Below are positions 14,558 to 23,190 of a stretch of 38,937 nt of DNA, in pieces. The DNA comes from an uncultured Bacteroidales bacterium (GTDB lineage: Bacteria > Bacteroidota > Bacteroidia > Bacteroidales > WCHB1-69). Under the pieces are notes generated by a model, which did no database searches, was not told the origin of the DNA, and saw nothing but the letters and a program-made list of their open reading frames with translations. Location of the stretch: contig CAMJPH010000013.1 of NCBI GenBank assembly GCA_946407715.1, forward strand, positions 1-38,937, given 5' to 3'. The translations under genes and the position numbers were made by a program. Each line of letters opens with the position of its first letter. The first letter of the stretch is position 1.

Positions 14558-16915
14558 ATGAAAAAGAGTATATTTCTGGCTTTTAGCATATTGGCTTTTA
14601 TCTTTTCTAATGCACAGAGTAACCTGACGGTAACTTCTATGGTGGGTACACCTGTGGAGACCATTTTACAGCAGCACTTGGCGGGTGAAGGTGTCTTGTT
14701 GTCTGGGTGCCCCTATCCGGATATAAACAGCTCCTTTCAACCAGGAAAATTCAACAATGTGGCGGGCAATGTGACTTATCCCCAAATAGGCACGTTCAAT
14801 CGAAACGGGTCTTCTTTCCCGTTTCAAACAGGAGTGGTGCTGACTACAGGCAATGTTTCTGTGGCCGCAGGCCCGAATAATTCATCTAGTGCCTCAAGCC
14901 AAGTTTCCCCTTCTTACACTGAATCGCAACTTCAACCCTTGGTAAGCAATCCTGTCACCAGTTCCGCCTCTTTGGAGTTTGATTTTGTAGCTTCGGCTGA
15001 CACATTCGCATTCAACTATATTTTCGCATCGGAGGAGTATCCGGAATTTGCATGCACCAGTTATAATGATGTTTTCGCCTTTTTCCTGTCGGGACCTGAT
15101 CCGATGAATCCTACGGGTCCTCCTGTCAACAGGAACGTTGCCATCATCCCTAACACGATCACGAGTAACAATCCGAATGGTGTACCGGTCACCATTAATT
15201 CCATCAATTTGGGTCCAGGGTCAAGTGGTGGTCAGGCGTCATTATGTACGGGAGGTCCGGGGCAATATTCCTCTTTTTATGTCAGCAACCCTCAAGGTGT
15301 GCAATATGATGGTAGCACGGTTGCGTTGACGGCGGCCGCCACCATCTTGGCCTGCCAGAAATATCACATGAAAATGGCTATTGCGAATGTGGGAGCTAAT
15401 GACTACGCATACGACTCTGGTGTGTTTTTGGAGGAGGGCAGTTTTTATAGTCCGAAGGTGACCATTGAGCAGGATTGGGAGAATAACTTGATTGGCGGCG
15501 ATACACTGATACAGAACTGCCGTGACTTGGATCTCACTTTCAAACTGCCTCGTGCCGCATTGACCAGTTTTACTGAAATTATTTTCAACACATCGGGGGA
15601 TGCTGTTTTAGGACAGGACTATTCCCTCGTCATGCCGAATGGGGTGGAAGTCTCTGCAGAACAAAATTCTTTCCCATTCCAAGAAGGTGACACCACCCAG
15701 CAGGTTCATGTCAGGATTTTGCCGACTGCGCAGTTTTCGTCGGATAATCCAGTGAAAACGGTCATCCTCAACATTACGACCCAGGGATGTAGCTCAACGC
15801 AATATATGGACGGTTTCCCTCCCTACGAGGAAATTATTACATTGTATCTCCGTGCCAACGACAGTATCCGGTTGCGCGATACAATCTTCACGAGGTGCGA
15901 GAAACTCGACAGCATCAGGGTGGAACAGGTCAGCGGCATCGGGCCGTTCACTTATCACTGGATTGACACTATCGGCATTGTTGACACACATGTCGTCTCC
16001 GATACCGCCAATCTGGTTACCGCATGTAACATTACGGAAAGCCGCACTTATAAGGTGGCGGCTTCCGACCAATGGGGCTGCATGACGGACACGGCGACGG
16101 TGCAGGTCAACATTGTTCCCAGACCAAACTTTACCATAACCTACACGCCCGACCACGGTTGTGTGCCGTTGTCTGTGACGTTGAATACCCAATTTTCACC
16201 CGACACGGCCAAACTGCTTTGGAGAATCGCTAACGGCACGGATTACACTTACGAGGACTCCTTGGCTACTATCCGTCCGTCGTTGCCCATCCCTGGTAAT
16301 TACGACATCGCGTTGTTTGTGGAAAGCACCCCGGGCTGTAACGACTCCCTTAAATACAACAGCGTCATCCATGTTGCCGACTATCCCCACGCCGACTTCA
16401 CATTTGGTCCCGAAGAACCGGGCAACGGCGAGGAGGTTTTCTTCTTCAATAATTCTACAGGTGACAATATTACTGACTATGCGTGGAACTTCGGTGACGG
16501 GCATTCCTCTCACGTCGAAGAGCCTTCGCACACCTACCATCTCACCGAAAGCGACTTCATGACGGTGCGTCTGACGGTCACCAACTCAGATGGCTGCTCC
16601 GATGACACCATCCAAGTGATACCCGTGGAGGACCATTTTGCACTGTTTGTGCCCTCCGGCTTCACCCCCAATACAGACAACAAAAACGAGATTTTCCAGC
16701 CAAAGGTGAAGGATGTGACAAACTATGAGTTCACGATATACGCTCGCACGGGTGAGTTGATTTTCCACACCAACAGTCCGGAAATGGGATGGGATGGTAC
16801 TGTGCAAGGGAAACCGGCCCCAGAGGGTGTCTATTTGTGGAAAATCCATTATGCAAAGATTGGAACGCCCGATAAGATGAATGTGAAGACGGGTACGGTG
16901 ACACTAATACGGTGA
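14558..16915 (+). CDS. Choice-of-anchor L / PKD surface protein, T9SS type B sorting
   Basis: This 785-residue protein is predicted to be exported by Sec (signal peptide to about residue 19, SNAQ) and then by the type IX system. Residues about 25-285 form a choice-of-anchor L-type domain (NYIFASEEYPEF near 148-159, IANVGANDYAYDSGVFLEEGSF near 275). A Calx-beta-like stretch follows near 350-415, then PKD-like domains, the clearest near 610-690 with WNFGDGHSS. The last 85 residues (PSGFTPNTDN, TIYARTGELIF, GWDGT, GVYLWKI) are the gliding-motility-type C-terminal domain that directs T9SS type B cargo. It is probably an adhesin or structural surface protein. The ATG at 14558 is preferred over a TTG three codons earlier. 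I find no good promoter box upstream. Confidence 0.93.
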   Translation: MKKSIFLAFSILAFIFSNAQSNLTVTSMVGTPVETILQQHLAGEGVLLSGCPYPDINSSFQPGKFNNVAGNVTYPQIGTFNRNGSSFPFQTGVVLTTGNVSVAAGPNNSSSASSQVSPSYTESQLQPLVSNPVTSSASLEFDFVASADTFAFNYIFASEEYPEFACTSYNDVFAFFLSGPDPMNPTGPPVNRNVAIIPNTITSNNPNGVPVTINSINLGPGSSGGQASLCTGGPGQYSSFYVSNPQGVQYDGSTVALTAAATILACQKYHMKMAIANVGANDYAYDSGVFLEEGSFYSPKVTIEQDWENNLIGGDTLIQNCRDLDLTFKLPRAALTSFTEIIFNTSGDAVLGQDYSLVMPNGVEVSAEQNSFPFQEGDTTQQVHVRILPTAQFSSDNPVKTVILNITTQGCSSTQYMDGFPPYEEIITLYLRANDSIRLRDTIFTRCEKLDSIRVEQVSGIGPFTYHWIDTIGIVDTHVVSDTANLVTACNITESRTYKVAASDQWGCMTDTATVQVNIVPRPNFTITYTPDHGCVPLSVTLNTQFSPDTAKLLWRIANGTDYTYEDSLATIRPSLPIPGNYDIALFVESTPGCNDSLKYNSVIHVADYPHADFTFGPEEPGNGEEVFFFNNSTGDNITDYAWNFGDGHSSHVEEPSHTYHLTESDFMTVRLTVTNSDGCSDDTIQVIPVEDHFALFVPSGFTPNTDNKNEIFQPKVKDVTNYEFTIYARTGELIFHTNSPEMGWDGTVQGKPAPEGVYLWKIHYAKIGTPDKMNVKTGTVTLIR

Positions 16916-16951
16916 CCTTTATTAAAAATACCGCGTAATCAAAAAAAATGT

Positions 16952-16959
16952 TACCTTTG
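16952..16959 (+). promoter_or_regulatory. -7 element before the TolC-like gene
   Basis: TACCTTTG followed by CCG matches the Bacteroidetes -7 box. A TTTG at -33 is not seen. The leader would be about 40 bases. Confidence 0.55.
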
Positions 16960-17004
16960 CCGTTTGTTATCATACGGATAATATTTTATAGGTAATAATT
17001 GATT

Positions 17005-18282
17005 ATGAGGAAGTTATATGCGATTCTTTGTCTGTTAGCCTTTGGCTTCCATCTCTATGCACAAGAACATGTCACCATTGACCAGTGCCAGAGCTGGGCG
17101 GTGGCGCAGACTTCGGCAAATGTGCAGAAAGATCTCAATGGCCAGATTCTAAAGGAGAACTTAGGCAATGCTTCAGCACATTTGTACCCCAAACTCTCCT
17201 TGAATGGGAATTTTACCTATCAATCCGCTCAGAATCCTTGGGAAGATACAGAATATGCGGAAGTCTCTCCTTTCGACAACAATCTTCCCTACCAAATGCA
17301 ATACAATATCGGTCTTGATTTTGAGCAAACGGTGTTCGAGGGTGGTAAAATCTTTTTCGGTCGTCGTTACGAACACTTGAAAAACGAGGCTGAAATCTAT
17401 AAGATTGACTTGGCTATGAATGAAATCAAGGCCCAGGTGATCAACCTATATCTCTCCTATCTGATTCTTGACAAGCAAATGGGAATTATAGAGAATGTGC
17501 AGAGTACTTTTGAAGACCAGATTAAACAGCTCAAGGTTTTGCTGCACGAAGGCGTTATTTCTGCTAACACGTTGTCGCAATTAGAACTGGAAGCGTTGAA
17601 GATAGAACAGAATTATGAGGAAATCAAAGCCAAGAAGAATTCTGTCATCAGTTCGTTGTCCATATTGACAGGAAAAGACCTGAGCGAGGCTGTGTTTGAC
17701 ATCCCTGTTCTGCCTGAAACGGATGTGTTCAACGAGAACTCTCAACGGCTTGAATTTTCCATTTTTGAAAATCAGAAGCGGCAGTTAGAGTATCAGCGCA
17801 AGCTGCATTTCTCCAATAGTCTCCCAAGTCTTTCATTCTTTGCCACAGGTGGTTATGGTCGTCCAACGTATGCTTATTACCTGAACAAAAATCAGTGGTA
17901 TTATATGGCGGGCGTGCATTTGCATGTGCCTGTCATCGAATGGGCGAAAACTTCCGGCGTGGGTAAGGTCATCAACATCCAGAAGGAAATCCTCCAAAGC
18001 AAGGAGCAAGATTTCCGGAATGCCAACCAGATTGCCATTCAGGACAAACTGAACGAAATTCACCGAATTGAACAGATGCTTGTTCTCGATGAGCAAATCA
18101 CTGCGAAATACAAGAACCTCACTAAGACATCTTCCAGCCAGTTGGTGAACGGCACGATTACCGCCATTGACTATATTCGTCAACATAATGATGAACTACA
18201 ATCGCTTATGAACCAAGAACTTCACAGCATCCAACTGCTGAAAGCCAAATATGAGTTGTTGGCGTTGCGCGGACAGATTTGA
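17005..18282 (+). CDS. TolC-like outer membrane efflux protein
   Basis: This 425-residue outer-membrane factor has a signal peptide ending near HLYAQ (residues 16-20) and two helical outer-membrane-efflux repeats. YPKLSLNGNFTYQS near 52-65 and SLPSLSFFATGGYG near 271-285 are the usual strand entry points, and long amphipathic helices lie at about 125-220 and 320-420. Such proteins form the channel of tripartite exporters. No membrane-fusion protein or inner-membrane pump is next to it, so its partners are encoded elsewhere. It lies in the place where rnfB and rnfC would be expected, upstream of rnfD. Its TGA is the first triplet of a 6-bp array. The ATG at 17005 is preferred over a TTG two codons earlier. 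Confidence 0.92.
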   Translation: MRKLYAILCLLAFGFHLYAQEHVTIDQCQSWAVAQTSANVQKDLNGQILKENLGNASAHLYPKLSLNGNFTYQSAQNPWEDTEYAEVSPFDNNLPYQMQYNIGLDFEQTVFEGGKIFFGRRYEHLKNEAEIYKIDLAMNEIKAQVINLYLSYLILDKQMGIIENVQSTFEDQIKQLKVLLHEGVISANTLSQLELEALKIEQNYEEIKAKKNSVISSLSILTGKDLSEAVFDIPVLPETDVFNENSQRLEFSIFENQKRQLEYQRKLHFSNSLPSLSFFATGGYGRPTYAYYLNKNQWYYMAGVHLHVPVIEWAKTSGVGKVINIQKEILQSKEQDFRNANQIAIQDKLNEIHRIEQMLVLDEQITAKYKNLTKTSSSQLVNGTITAIDYIRQHNDELQSLMNQELHSIQLLKAKYELLALRGQI

Positions 18283-18321
18283 CAATAACTATGACAATGA
18301 CAATGACTTGAACTTTGAACC
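18280..18321 (+). repeat. 6-bp array starting at the TolC-like stop codon
   Basis: Seven hexamers read TGACAA, TAACTA, TGACAA, TGACAA, TGACTT, GAACTT, TGAACC; the first one contains the TGA stop. Individual units are imperfect. Confidence 0.5.
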
Positions 18322-18410
18322 TAATTGCGCTACTAAGATTTTGCCCTGGACGGTGCTGATTAAGGAAAATTATGAACTTAAAAGAATAGGAAATATTAAA
18401 ATCATATTGT

Positions 18411-19370
18411 ATGGATAAATTGTTACACATTTCGGGATCACCGCACGTTCACAGTGACGAGTCTGTGAAGAAGATCATGTGGTCGGTGGTTCTTTCGCTG
18501 GTACCGGCGTTCCTGGTATCCGTCTATTATTTCGGGTTGCCCGTCATTATCTTGACGGCTGTTTCCATTGGATGTTGCGTGCTGTTCGAGTATCTCATCC
18601 AGCGTTTCATGCTGCATCAGAAGCCCTCTGTGGATGATGGTTCTGCCGTGGTGACTGGACTTCTGCTGGCTTTCAACGTGCCTTCCAATCTTCCGATATG
18701 GATTATGGTGATCGGTGCGCTCGTGGCTATTGGCATCGCGAAGATGCCCTTTGGCGGTCTGGGCCACAACCCGTTCAACCCTGCTATTGTGGCGCGTGTC
18801 ACCTTGCTCATCGCTTTCCCGGTGCAGATGACCTCCTGGCCGGTGCCGACCCCCATCTGGGGCTTCGCCGACGCCGTGACGGGTCCCACAACCCTCGGGC
18901 TCATCAAGGAGGGCGGCGACATGAGTCAGATTCCGACCTACGCTAACATGCTCCTCGGACAGATGGGCGGCAGCTTCGGTGAGGTTTCGGCTATCGCCCT
19001 GCTCATAGGCGCGGCCTTCCTGCTTTGGAAGCGCATTATCACCTGGCACATTCCGGTGTCGTTTATTGCTACGGTGTTTGTGGTGGCCGGCATCTTCCAC
19101 TTGGTGAATCCAGCGGAGTATGTCAACCCGTTCATCCACCTGCTCGCCGGTGGTCTCATCCTCGGCGCCTGCTTCATGGCCACCGACATGGTGACCTCCC
19201 CGACCTCTCCGTGGGGGATGATCGTGTTCGGCTGCGGTTGCGGTCTGCTCACGATTATCATCCGCCTTTTTGGCGCGTATCCCGAGGGCGTTTCCTTCTC
19301 CATCCTGCTGATGAACGCCGTGGTGCCGTTGATTAACAAAGGCTTCAAACCGAAACAATTCGCTCACTAA
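18411..19370 (+). CDS. rnfD: Rnf electron transport complex subunit D
   Basis: RnfD is a membrane subunit of the ion-pumping ferredoxin:NAD+ oxidoreductase. The 319-residue protein is strongly hydrophobic, with about nine to ten membrane segments, and contains the family block GGLGHNPFNPA near 115-125. VTGPTTL near 157-162 corresponds to the site where FMN is attached to a threonine. At 319 residues it is RnfD rather than the longer NqrB. It starts the run rnfD-rnfG-rnfE; rnfG begins 18 bases after its stop. In Bacteroidetes the usual order is rnfB, C, D, G, E, A; here B and C are not upstream. I see no good promoter box in the 128-base gap. Confidence 0.95.
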   Translation: MDKLLHISGSPHVHSDESVKKIMWSVVLSLVPAFLVSVYYFGLPVIILTAVSIGCCVLFEYLIQRFMLHQKPSVDDGSAVVTGLLLAFNVPSNLPIWIMVIGALVAIGIAKMPFGGLGHNPFNPAIVARVTLLIAFPVQMTSWPVPTPIWGFADAVTGPTTLGLIKEGGDMSQIPTYANMLLGQMGGSFGEVSAIALLIGAAFLLWKRIITWHIPVSFIATVFVVAGIFHLVNPAEYVNPFIHLLAGGLILGACFMATDMVTSPTSPWGMIVFGCGCGLLTIIIRLFGAYPEGVSFSILLMNAVVPLINKGFKPKQFAH

Positions 19371-19388
19371 CCCTAAAATTCTATCGAT

Positions 19389-19973
19389 ATGGCAAAGAAA
19401 GATTCTATCTGGAGATTGGTGATTGTGCTGACATGCATATCACTGCTGGCGGCATTGGCCCTCACCGGCGTCTATGCCCTCACCAAAGGACCTATCGAAC
19501 TGGGTCAGAAAGAGAAAAAAGAAAAGGCTCTGCAGGCTGTGCTTCCCGACTATGAAGGAACAGTCCGCGACACGGTGATTGTGGATGCCGACAACGAAGA
19601 AATTCCCGTTCATTTGGCTATCGGCAAGGACGGCGAGCTTTGCGGTGCAGGTATCGAGACCTACACCAAGAAAGCTTTCGCAGGCCGTTTCGACCTGATG
19701 GTCGGTTTCGATGCGGAAGGCTCTATTGTGAATACGGAAGTGCTCAAAGCCGGCGAAACTCCCGGTTTGGGTGACAAAATCAACAAGGACAAGAGCGAGT
19801 TCGCGATGCAGTTTAACCATCAGAATCCTGCGGATTTCAAACTGGTGGTGAAAAAGGACGGCGGCGATGTGGATGCCATCACGGCAGCCACGATTTCGTC
19901 CCGTGCATACTGTGACGCAGTGCAGCGCGCTTACGATGTTTTTATGAAAATAAAGGAGGATTATCATGAGTAA
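19389..19973 (+). CDS. rnfG: Rnf electron transport complex subunit G
   Basis: RnfG carries a covalently bound FMN on the outer face of the membrane. The 194-residue protein has one N-terminal membrane anchor (about 9-31) and an FMN-binding domain. The attachment motif reads DAITAATISS at 163-172, with Thr168 in the position of the flavinylated threonine; the usual SGAT is TAAT here, a conservative change. GETPGLGDKI near 122-131 is also conserved. The stop overlaps the rnfE start by 8 bases, so the two are translationally coupled. Confidence 0.95.
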   Translation: MAKKDSIWRLVIVLTCISLLAALALTGVYALTKGPIELGQKEKKEKALQAVLPDYEGTVRDTVIVDADNEEIPVHLAIGKDGELCGAGIETYTKKAFAGRFDLMVGFDAEGSIVNTEVLKAGETPGLGDKINKDKSEFAMQFNHQNPADFKLVVKKDGGDVDAITAATISSRAYCDAVQRAYDVFMKIKEDYHE

Positions 19974-20601
19974 CAATAATAATAACAGCAAGTTAAGCAT
20001 ATTAACCAAGGGTTTCTTCAAAGAGAACCCGACATTGATTTTAGTGTTGGGCTGCTGTCCGACGCTGGCCGTCACCACCTCGGTGACCAACGCTTTGGGC
20101 ATGGGCGCGGCCACAACTTTCGTGCTGCTGATGTCCAACATGCTCATCTCCGCGTTGAAGAACGTCATCCCTGACAAAGTACGTATCCCGAGTTACATTG
20201 TCATCATCGCCACCTTCGTGAGCATGATCGACCTGCTTATTCAGGGATTTCTGCCTTCATTGTCGGCAAGTTTGGGTGTGTTCATCCCGTTGATTGTGGT
20301 GAACTGCATTGTGCTGGGCCGTGCGGAAGCTTTCGCCAACAAGAACACCGTATTCGACTCGCTGCTTGACGGTCTTGGCATGGGTATCGGTTTCACTATC
20401 GCGCTGACGCTCATCGGCGCCATCCGCGAGATTTTAGGATCCGGTTCCATCATGGGCTTCCAGTTCATTCCCGCCGAATACCACATCTTGATTTTTGTGC
20501 TGGCTCCCGGTGCATTCCTCGTTTTTGGTTTCGTGATGGCCGCCGTGCGTTTTATTGTGAACAAAAACGAAGAGAAGAAGAAAAAGAAAGCAGTGGAATA
20601 A
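19966..20601 (+). CDS. rnfE: Rnf electron transport complex subunit E
   Basis: This 211-residue, six-helix membrane protein forms, with RnfA, the core that holds a buried 2Fe-2S cluster and carries the ion path. Seen here: an N-terminal GFFKENPTLILVLGCCPTLAVTTS block with the conserved cysteine region, and a mid-protein NCIVLGRAEAFANKN segment typical of RnfE and NqrD. It ends in a lysine-rich tail. The frame opens inside the end of rnfG. RnfA, its structural partner, normally follows at once, but the next gene is lpdA 101 bases on. Confidence 0.95.
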   Translation: MSNNNNNSKLSILTKGFFKENPTLILVLGCCPTLAVTTSVTNALGMGAATTFVLLMSNMLISALKNVIPDKVRIPSYIVIIATFVSMIDLLIQGFLPSLSASLGVFIPLIVVNCIVLGRAEAFANKNTVFDSLLDGLGMGIGFTIALTLIGAIREILGSGSIMGFQFIPAEYHILIFVLAPGAFLVFGFVMAAVRFIVNKNEEKKKKKAVE

Positions 20602-20702
20602 AATTTGAGAAATGAGGATGTTTTAGAAGAAATTTGTGTGCAGACATTTTGTCGTGCTTTGGTTTGTTGTTTACTATCTGAAAATGTAAAAAAATATAAC
20701 GT

Positions 20703-22100
20703 ATGGCAAATTATGATGTTATCGTAATAGGAAGTGGTCCTGGCGGCTATGTCGCTGCGATTCGGGCCAGTCAGTTGAACCTCAAAGCCGCTGTGGTGGA
20801 GCGTGCCGAACTGGGCGGCATCTGCCTTAACTGGGGCTGCATTCCCACAAAAGCGTTGCTAAAGAGTGCGCAAGTCTATAAATATATGTCACATGCCGCT
20901 GATTATGGCATCACCATTGAAGGTACCGTCGCTCCGGATTTCCAAGCGGTTGTGAAACGCAGTCGCGGGGTGGCCGAGCAGATGAGCAAGGGTGTGCAGT
21001 TCCTGCTCAAGAAGAACAACGTCGATGTGATTGCCGGCTTTGGCAAACTTGCCGATAATCACCATGTTGAAGTCACAGCTGCTGACGGTACGGTGGAAAC
21101 TTACGAGGCGAAGCACATCATCCTCGCCACGGGCGCCCGTTCCCGCAGTCTGCCCAACGTGCCCCAAGACGGCAAGAAGATCATCGGTTACCGCGAGGCA
21201 CTGACACTCCCCGAACTGCCCACGAGCATGGTGGTGATGGGCTCCGGCGCTATCGGTAGCGAGTTAGCCTACTTCTATTCCACTATGGGAACGCAAGTTA
21301 CGATTGTGGAGTACATGCCGCGTCTCGTTCCTGTGGAGGACGACGACATCGCCGCGCAACTCGCCCGCTGTTTCCGCAAGCACGGCATCAAGACGATGAC
21401 CGGTGCCGCTGTGGAGAAAGTGGATGTTGTTGACGACCAGTGCGTTGTCACTGTCAAGGACAGCAAAGAGAAGATTACGGAGATCACCTGTGACATCGTG
21501 CTGTCCGCTGTGGGCGTGGCCACCAACTTGGAAGGCCTCGGCCTCGAGGAGTGCGGTGTGGCGTTCGAGCGCGGCAAGGTCACCGTTGACGACTACTACC
21601 GCACGAATGTCGAGGGCGTGTATGCCATCGGCGACATCGTGCATGGACCAGCCTTGGCGCACGTGGCCTCGCACGAAGCACTTGTCTGCGTGGAGAAGAT
21701 CGCCGGCCACAATCCCGAACCGGTCGATTACAGCAACATTCCGGGCTGTACTTACACGACTCCCGAAATCGCCTCCGTGGGTCTCACCGAGCGCGCCTGT
21801 GTGGAGCAGGGCAGGGAAGTGCTCATCGGCAAGTTCCCGTTCACCGCGTCCGGCAAGGCGGCTTCGTCCGGCAACCGCGACGGCATGGTGAAGGTCATCT
21901 TCGACAAGAACACCAACGAATGGCTCGGTTGCCATCTCATCGGCGACAACGTCACGGAGATGATTGCCGGTGCCGTCACCGCCCGCAAGAAAGGCATGAC
22001 CGGCCCTGAAATCATCAGCTCCGTGTTCCCGCACCCGACGATGTCAGAGGCCATTATGGAAGCCGTGGCCGTGGCATATGGAGAGTGCGTGCATATATAG
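20703..22100 (+). CDS. lpdA: Dihydrolipoyl dehydrogenase
   Basis: This FAD enzyme reoxidises dihydrolipoamide of 2-oxoacid dehydrogenase or glycine cleavage complexes and yields NADH. The 465-residue protein has the FAD loop GSGPGGY at 10-16, the redox-active disulfide Cys41-Cys46 in GGICLNWGCIPTK, the NAD loop GSGAIGSELA near 180, a second FAD contact YAIGDIV near 305, and the C-terminal active-site HPHPTMSE motif. No E1, E2 or glycine-cleavage gene is adjacent, so its complex cannot be told from context. It is flanked on its 3' side by a pair of inverted 7-bp arrays that begin on the last base of its stop codon. Confidence 0.95.
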   Translation: MANYDVIVIGSGPGGYVAAIRASQLNLKAAVVERAELGGICLNWGCIPTKALLKSAQVYKYMSHAADYGITIEGTVAPDFQAVVKRSRGVAEQMSKGVQFLLKKNNVDVIAGFGKLADNHHVEVTAADGTVETYEAKHIILATGARSRSLPNVPQDGKKIIGYREALTLPELPTSMVVMGSGAIGSELAYFYSTMGTQVTIVEYMPRLVPVEDDDIAAQLARCFRKHGIKTMTGAAVEKVDVVDDQCVVTVKDSKEKITEITCDIVLSAVGVATNLEGLGLEECGVAFERGKVTVDDYYRTNVEGVYAIGDIVHGPALAHVASHEALVCVEKIAGHNPEPVDYSNIPGCTYTTPEIASVGLTERACVEQGREVLIGKFPFTASGKAASSGNRDGMVKVIFDKNTNEWLGCHLIGDNVTEMIAGAVTARKKGMTGPEIISSVFPHPTMSEAIMEAVAVAYGECVHI

Positions 22101-22186
22101 ACTATGGACTGAGGACTGTGGACTTGGGATAATAGAAGATATAAAAGTCTTAAGTCCAAAGTCTTAAGTCCATAGTCTTCAGTCTA
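22100..22186. repeat. Inverted pair of 7-bp arrays after lpdA
   Basis: Four units GACTATG, GACTGAG, GACTGTG, GACTTGG run at 22100-22127. After a 17-base gap come six units AAGTCTT, AAGTCCA, AAGTCTT, AAGTCCA, TAGTCTT, CAGTCTA at 22145-22186. The GACT and AGTC cores are opposite in orientation; bases 22099-22110 pair perfectly with 22167-22178 (12 bp). A stretch of seven A's follows at 22186-22192. It could act as a 3' end for lpdA. Confidence 0.85.
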
Positions 22187-22199
22187 AAAAAATAATTGT

Positions 22200-23153
22200 A
22201 TGAAACAGTTTCTTATAGCAATTCTTTTCCTTGTCCCGATGATGGCGGGTTTCGCGCAGCGTGAGCAGGTGGGTGAAACCGTGACTTTCCACGACACCAC
22301 CTGGTACGACCGCGGATTTGATGTTTATATCGGTGGAGGGATGTTTTTCGGCGGGAAAAAGTCGGCGCTTTACTATAACGGCAGCTCGCACAACGAGTGC
22401 AACCTTAACTATCTGTTTGACAATGAATACCGAAGAAGGGAGATTCTTGAGCAAGTCGTGAAGTTGTATCCGTATGTAAGTATGAGCGACGAAATTGGTT
22501 ACCGTGAGGAGGATTTGAACTGGAATCCGCAGTACAACCTTTCCGCTTGTGTTTCTTTAGGTGTGCGCTATAAGATACGCGACAATTGGGGTGTTTCGTT
22601 GTCCTACACTTTTTCTCGTCTGACTTCGATAAACAAGCTGTTATTGACCTATACTTCTGTGTCGGGAAACAATTACAAAGCACCGGAACTCACGTTGTCA
22701 GGCAAGGAGGATCGTTCCATGATTGACCTTTCCATGTCGTATCTGTTCAGCGGAGCTCATCGGATTGTAAAGCCTTTTTTGGAGGTGGGTGCCCAGTTCA
22801 ACTATGCGCGGGTGAAGAAGTTCGATGCCATTTTGTTAGACGAACACAATAATCCTCAGCTCACTTTGACGTTGCTTGATCCTTATGGTGGTGCTAATTA
22901 TGTGCCGGGTGTGGATATGCAGACGTATGACGTGATTTACGGCGGCGGTGGATTCGGGTTCTCATTCGCCACAGGTTTGAAACTTGTGGTGAACAAATAT
23001 GTTTCGCTTGACCCCACCTTTTACGGCTGTATGAGCCGTTTGAACCTGCCGGTTTATGACCTGAAATCGAAATCTGTAGAGAAACCGTTCACATTCAACT
23101 ACGGGGTGATGCTCCGGGTGGTGATGAACGATTTCTTCTTCCACAACCGATGA
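22200..23153 (+). CDS. Predicted outer-membrane beta-barrel protein
   Basis: This 317-residue protein has a signal peptide (MKQFLIAILFLVPMM... ending GFAQ near residue 20). It then alternates strand-like segments with aromatic residues typical of outer-membrane barrels (VYIGGGMFFGG near 43-53, VSLSYTFSRL near 130-139, FGFSFATGLKLVVN near 248-261) and ends FFFHNR, an aromatic-rich terminus. I do not recognise a named family. Spacing to lpdA is 99 bases, filled by the inverted 7-bp arrays, so it may be a separate transcript. It converges on aroE, with a hairpin at 23162-23190 between them. Confidence 0.8.
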   Translation: MKQFLIAILFLVPMMAGFAQREQVGETVTFHDTTWYDRGFDVYIGGGMFFGGKKSALYYNGSSHNECNLNYLFDNEYRRREILEQVVKLYPYVSMSDEIGYREEDLNWNPQYNLSACVSLGVRYKIRDNWGVSLSYTFSRLTSINKLLLTYTSVSGNNYKAPELTLSGKEDRSMIDLSMSYLFSGAHRIVKPFLEVGAQFNYARVKKFDAILLDEHNNPQLTLTLLDPYGGANYVPGVDMQTYDVIYGGGGFGFSFATGLKLVVNKYVSLDPTFYGCMSRLNLPVYDLKSKSVEKPFTFNYGVMLRVVMNDFFFHNR

Positions 23154-23161
23154 TACTTGCT

Positions 23162-23190
23162 GTAGAGACGTGCCATCGGCGCGTCTCTAC
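23162..23190. terminator. Bidirectional hairpin between convergent genes (GTAGAGACG palindrome)
   Basis: GTAGAGACG at 23162-23170 pairs with CGTCTCTAC at 23182-23190, and GCC with GGC inside, around an ATC loop. The right arm contains the aroE stop codon. It lies 8 bases after the plus-strand stop, so it can serve both genes as a terminator. A second palindrome with the same outer arms lies at 26205-26228. Confidence 0.65.

Noticed and set aside
18281..18416. Open frame of about 45 codons between the TolC-like gene and rnfD, considered as a remnant of rnfC
   Set aside because: No iron-sulfur CxxCxxC motif or other RnfC feature is present, and its start is made of the 6-bp array. It reads as chance.
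18438..19367. A 309-codon minus-strand frame opposite rnfD
   Set aside because: It mirrors a GC-rich, clearly coding rnfD; its translation is rich in His, Arg and Glu with no fold signature.
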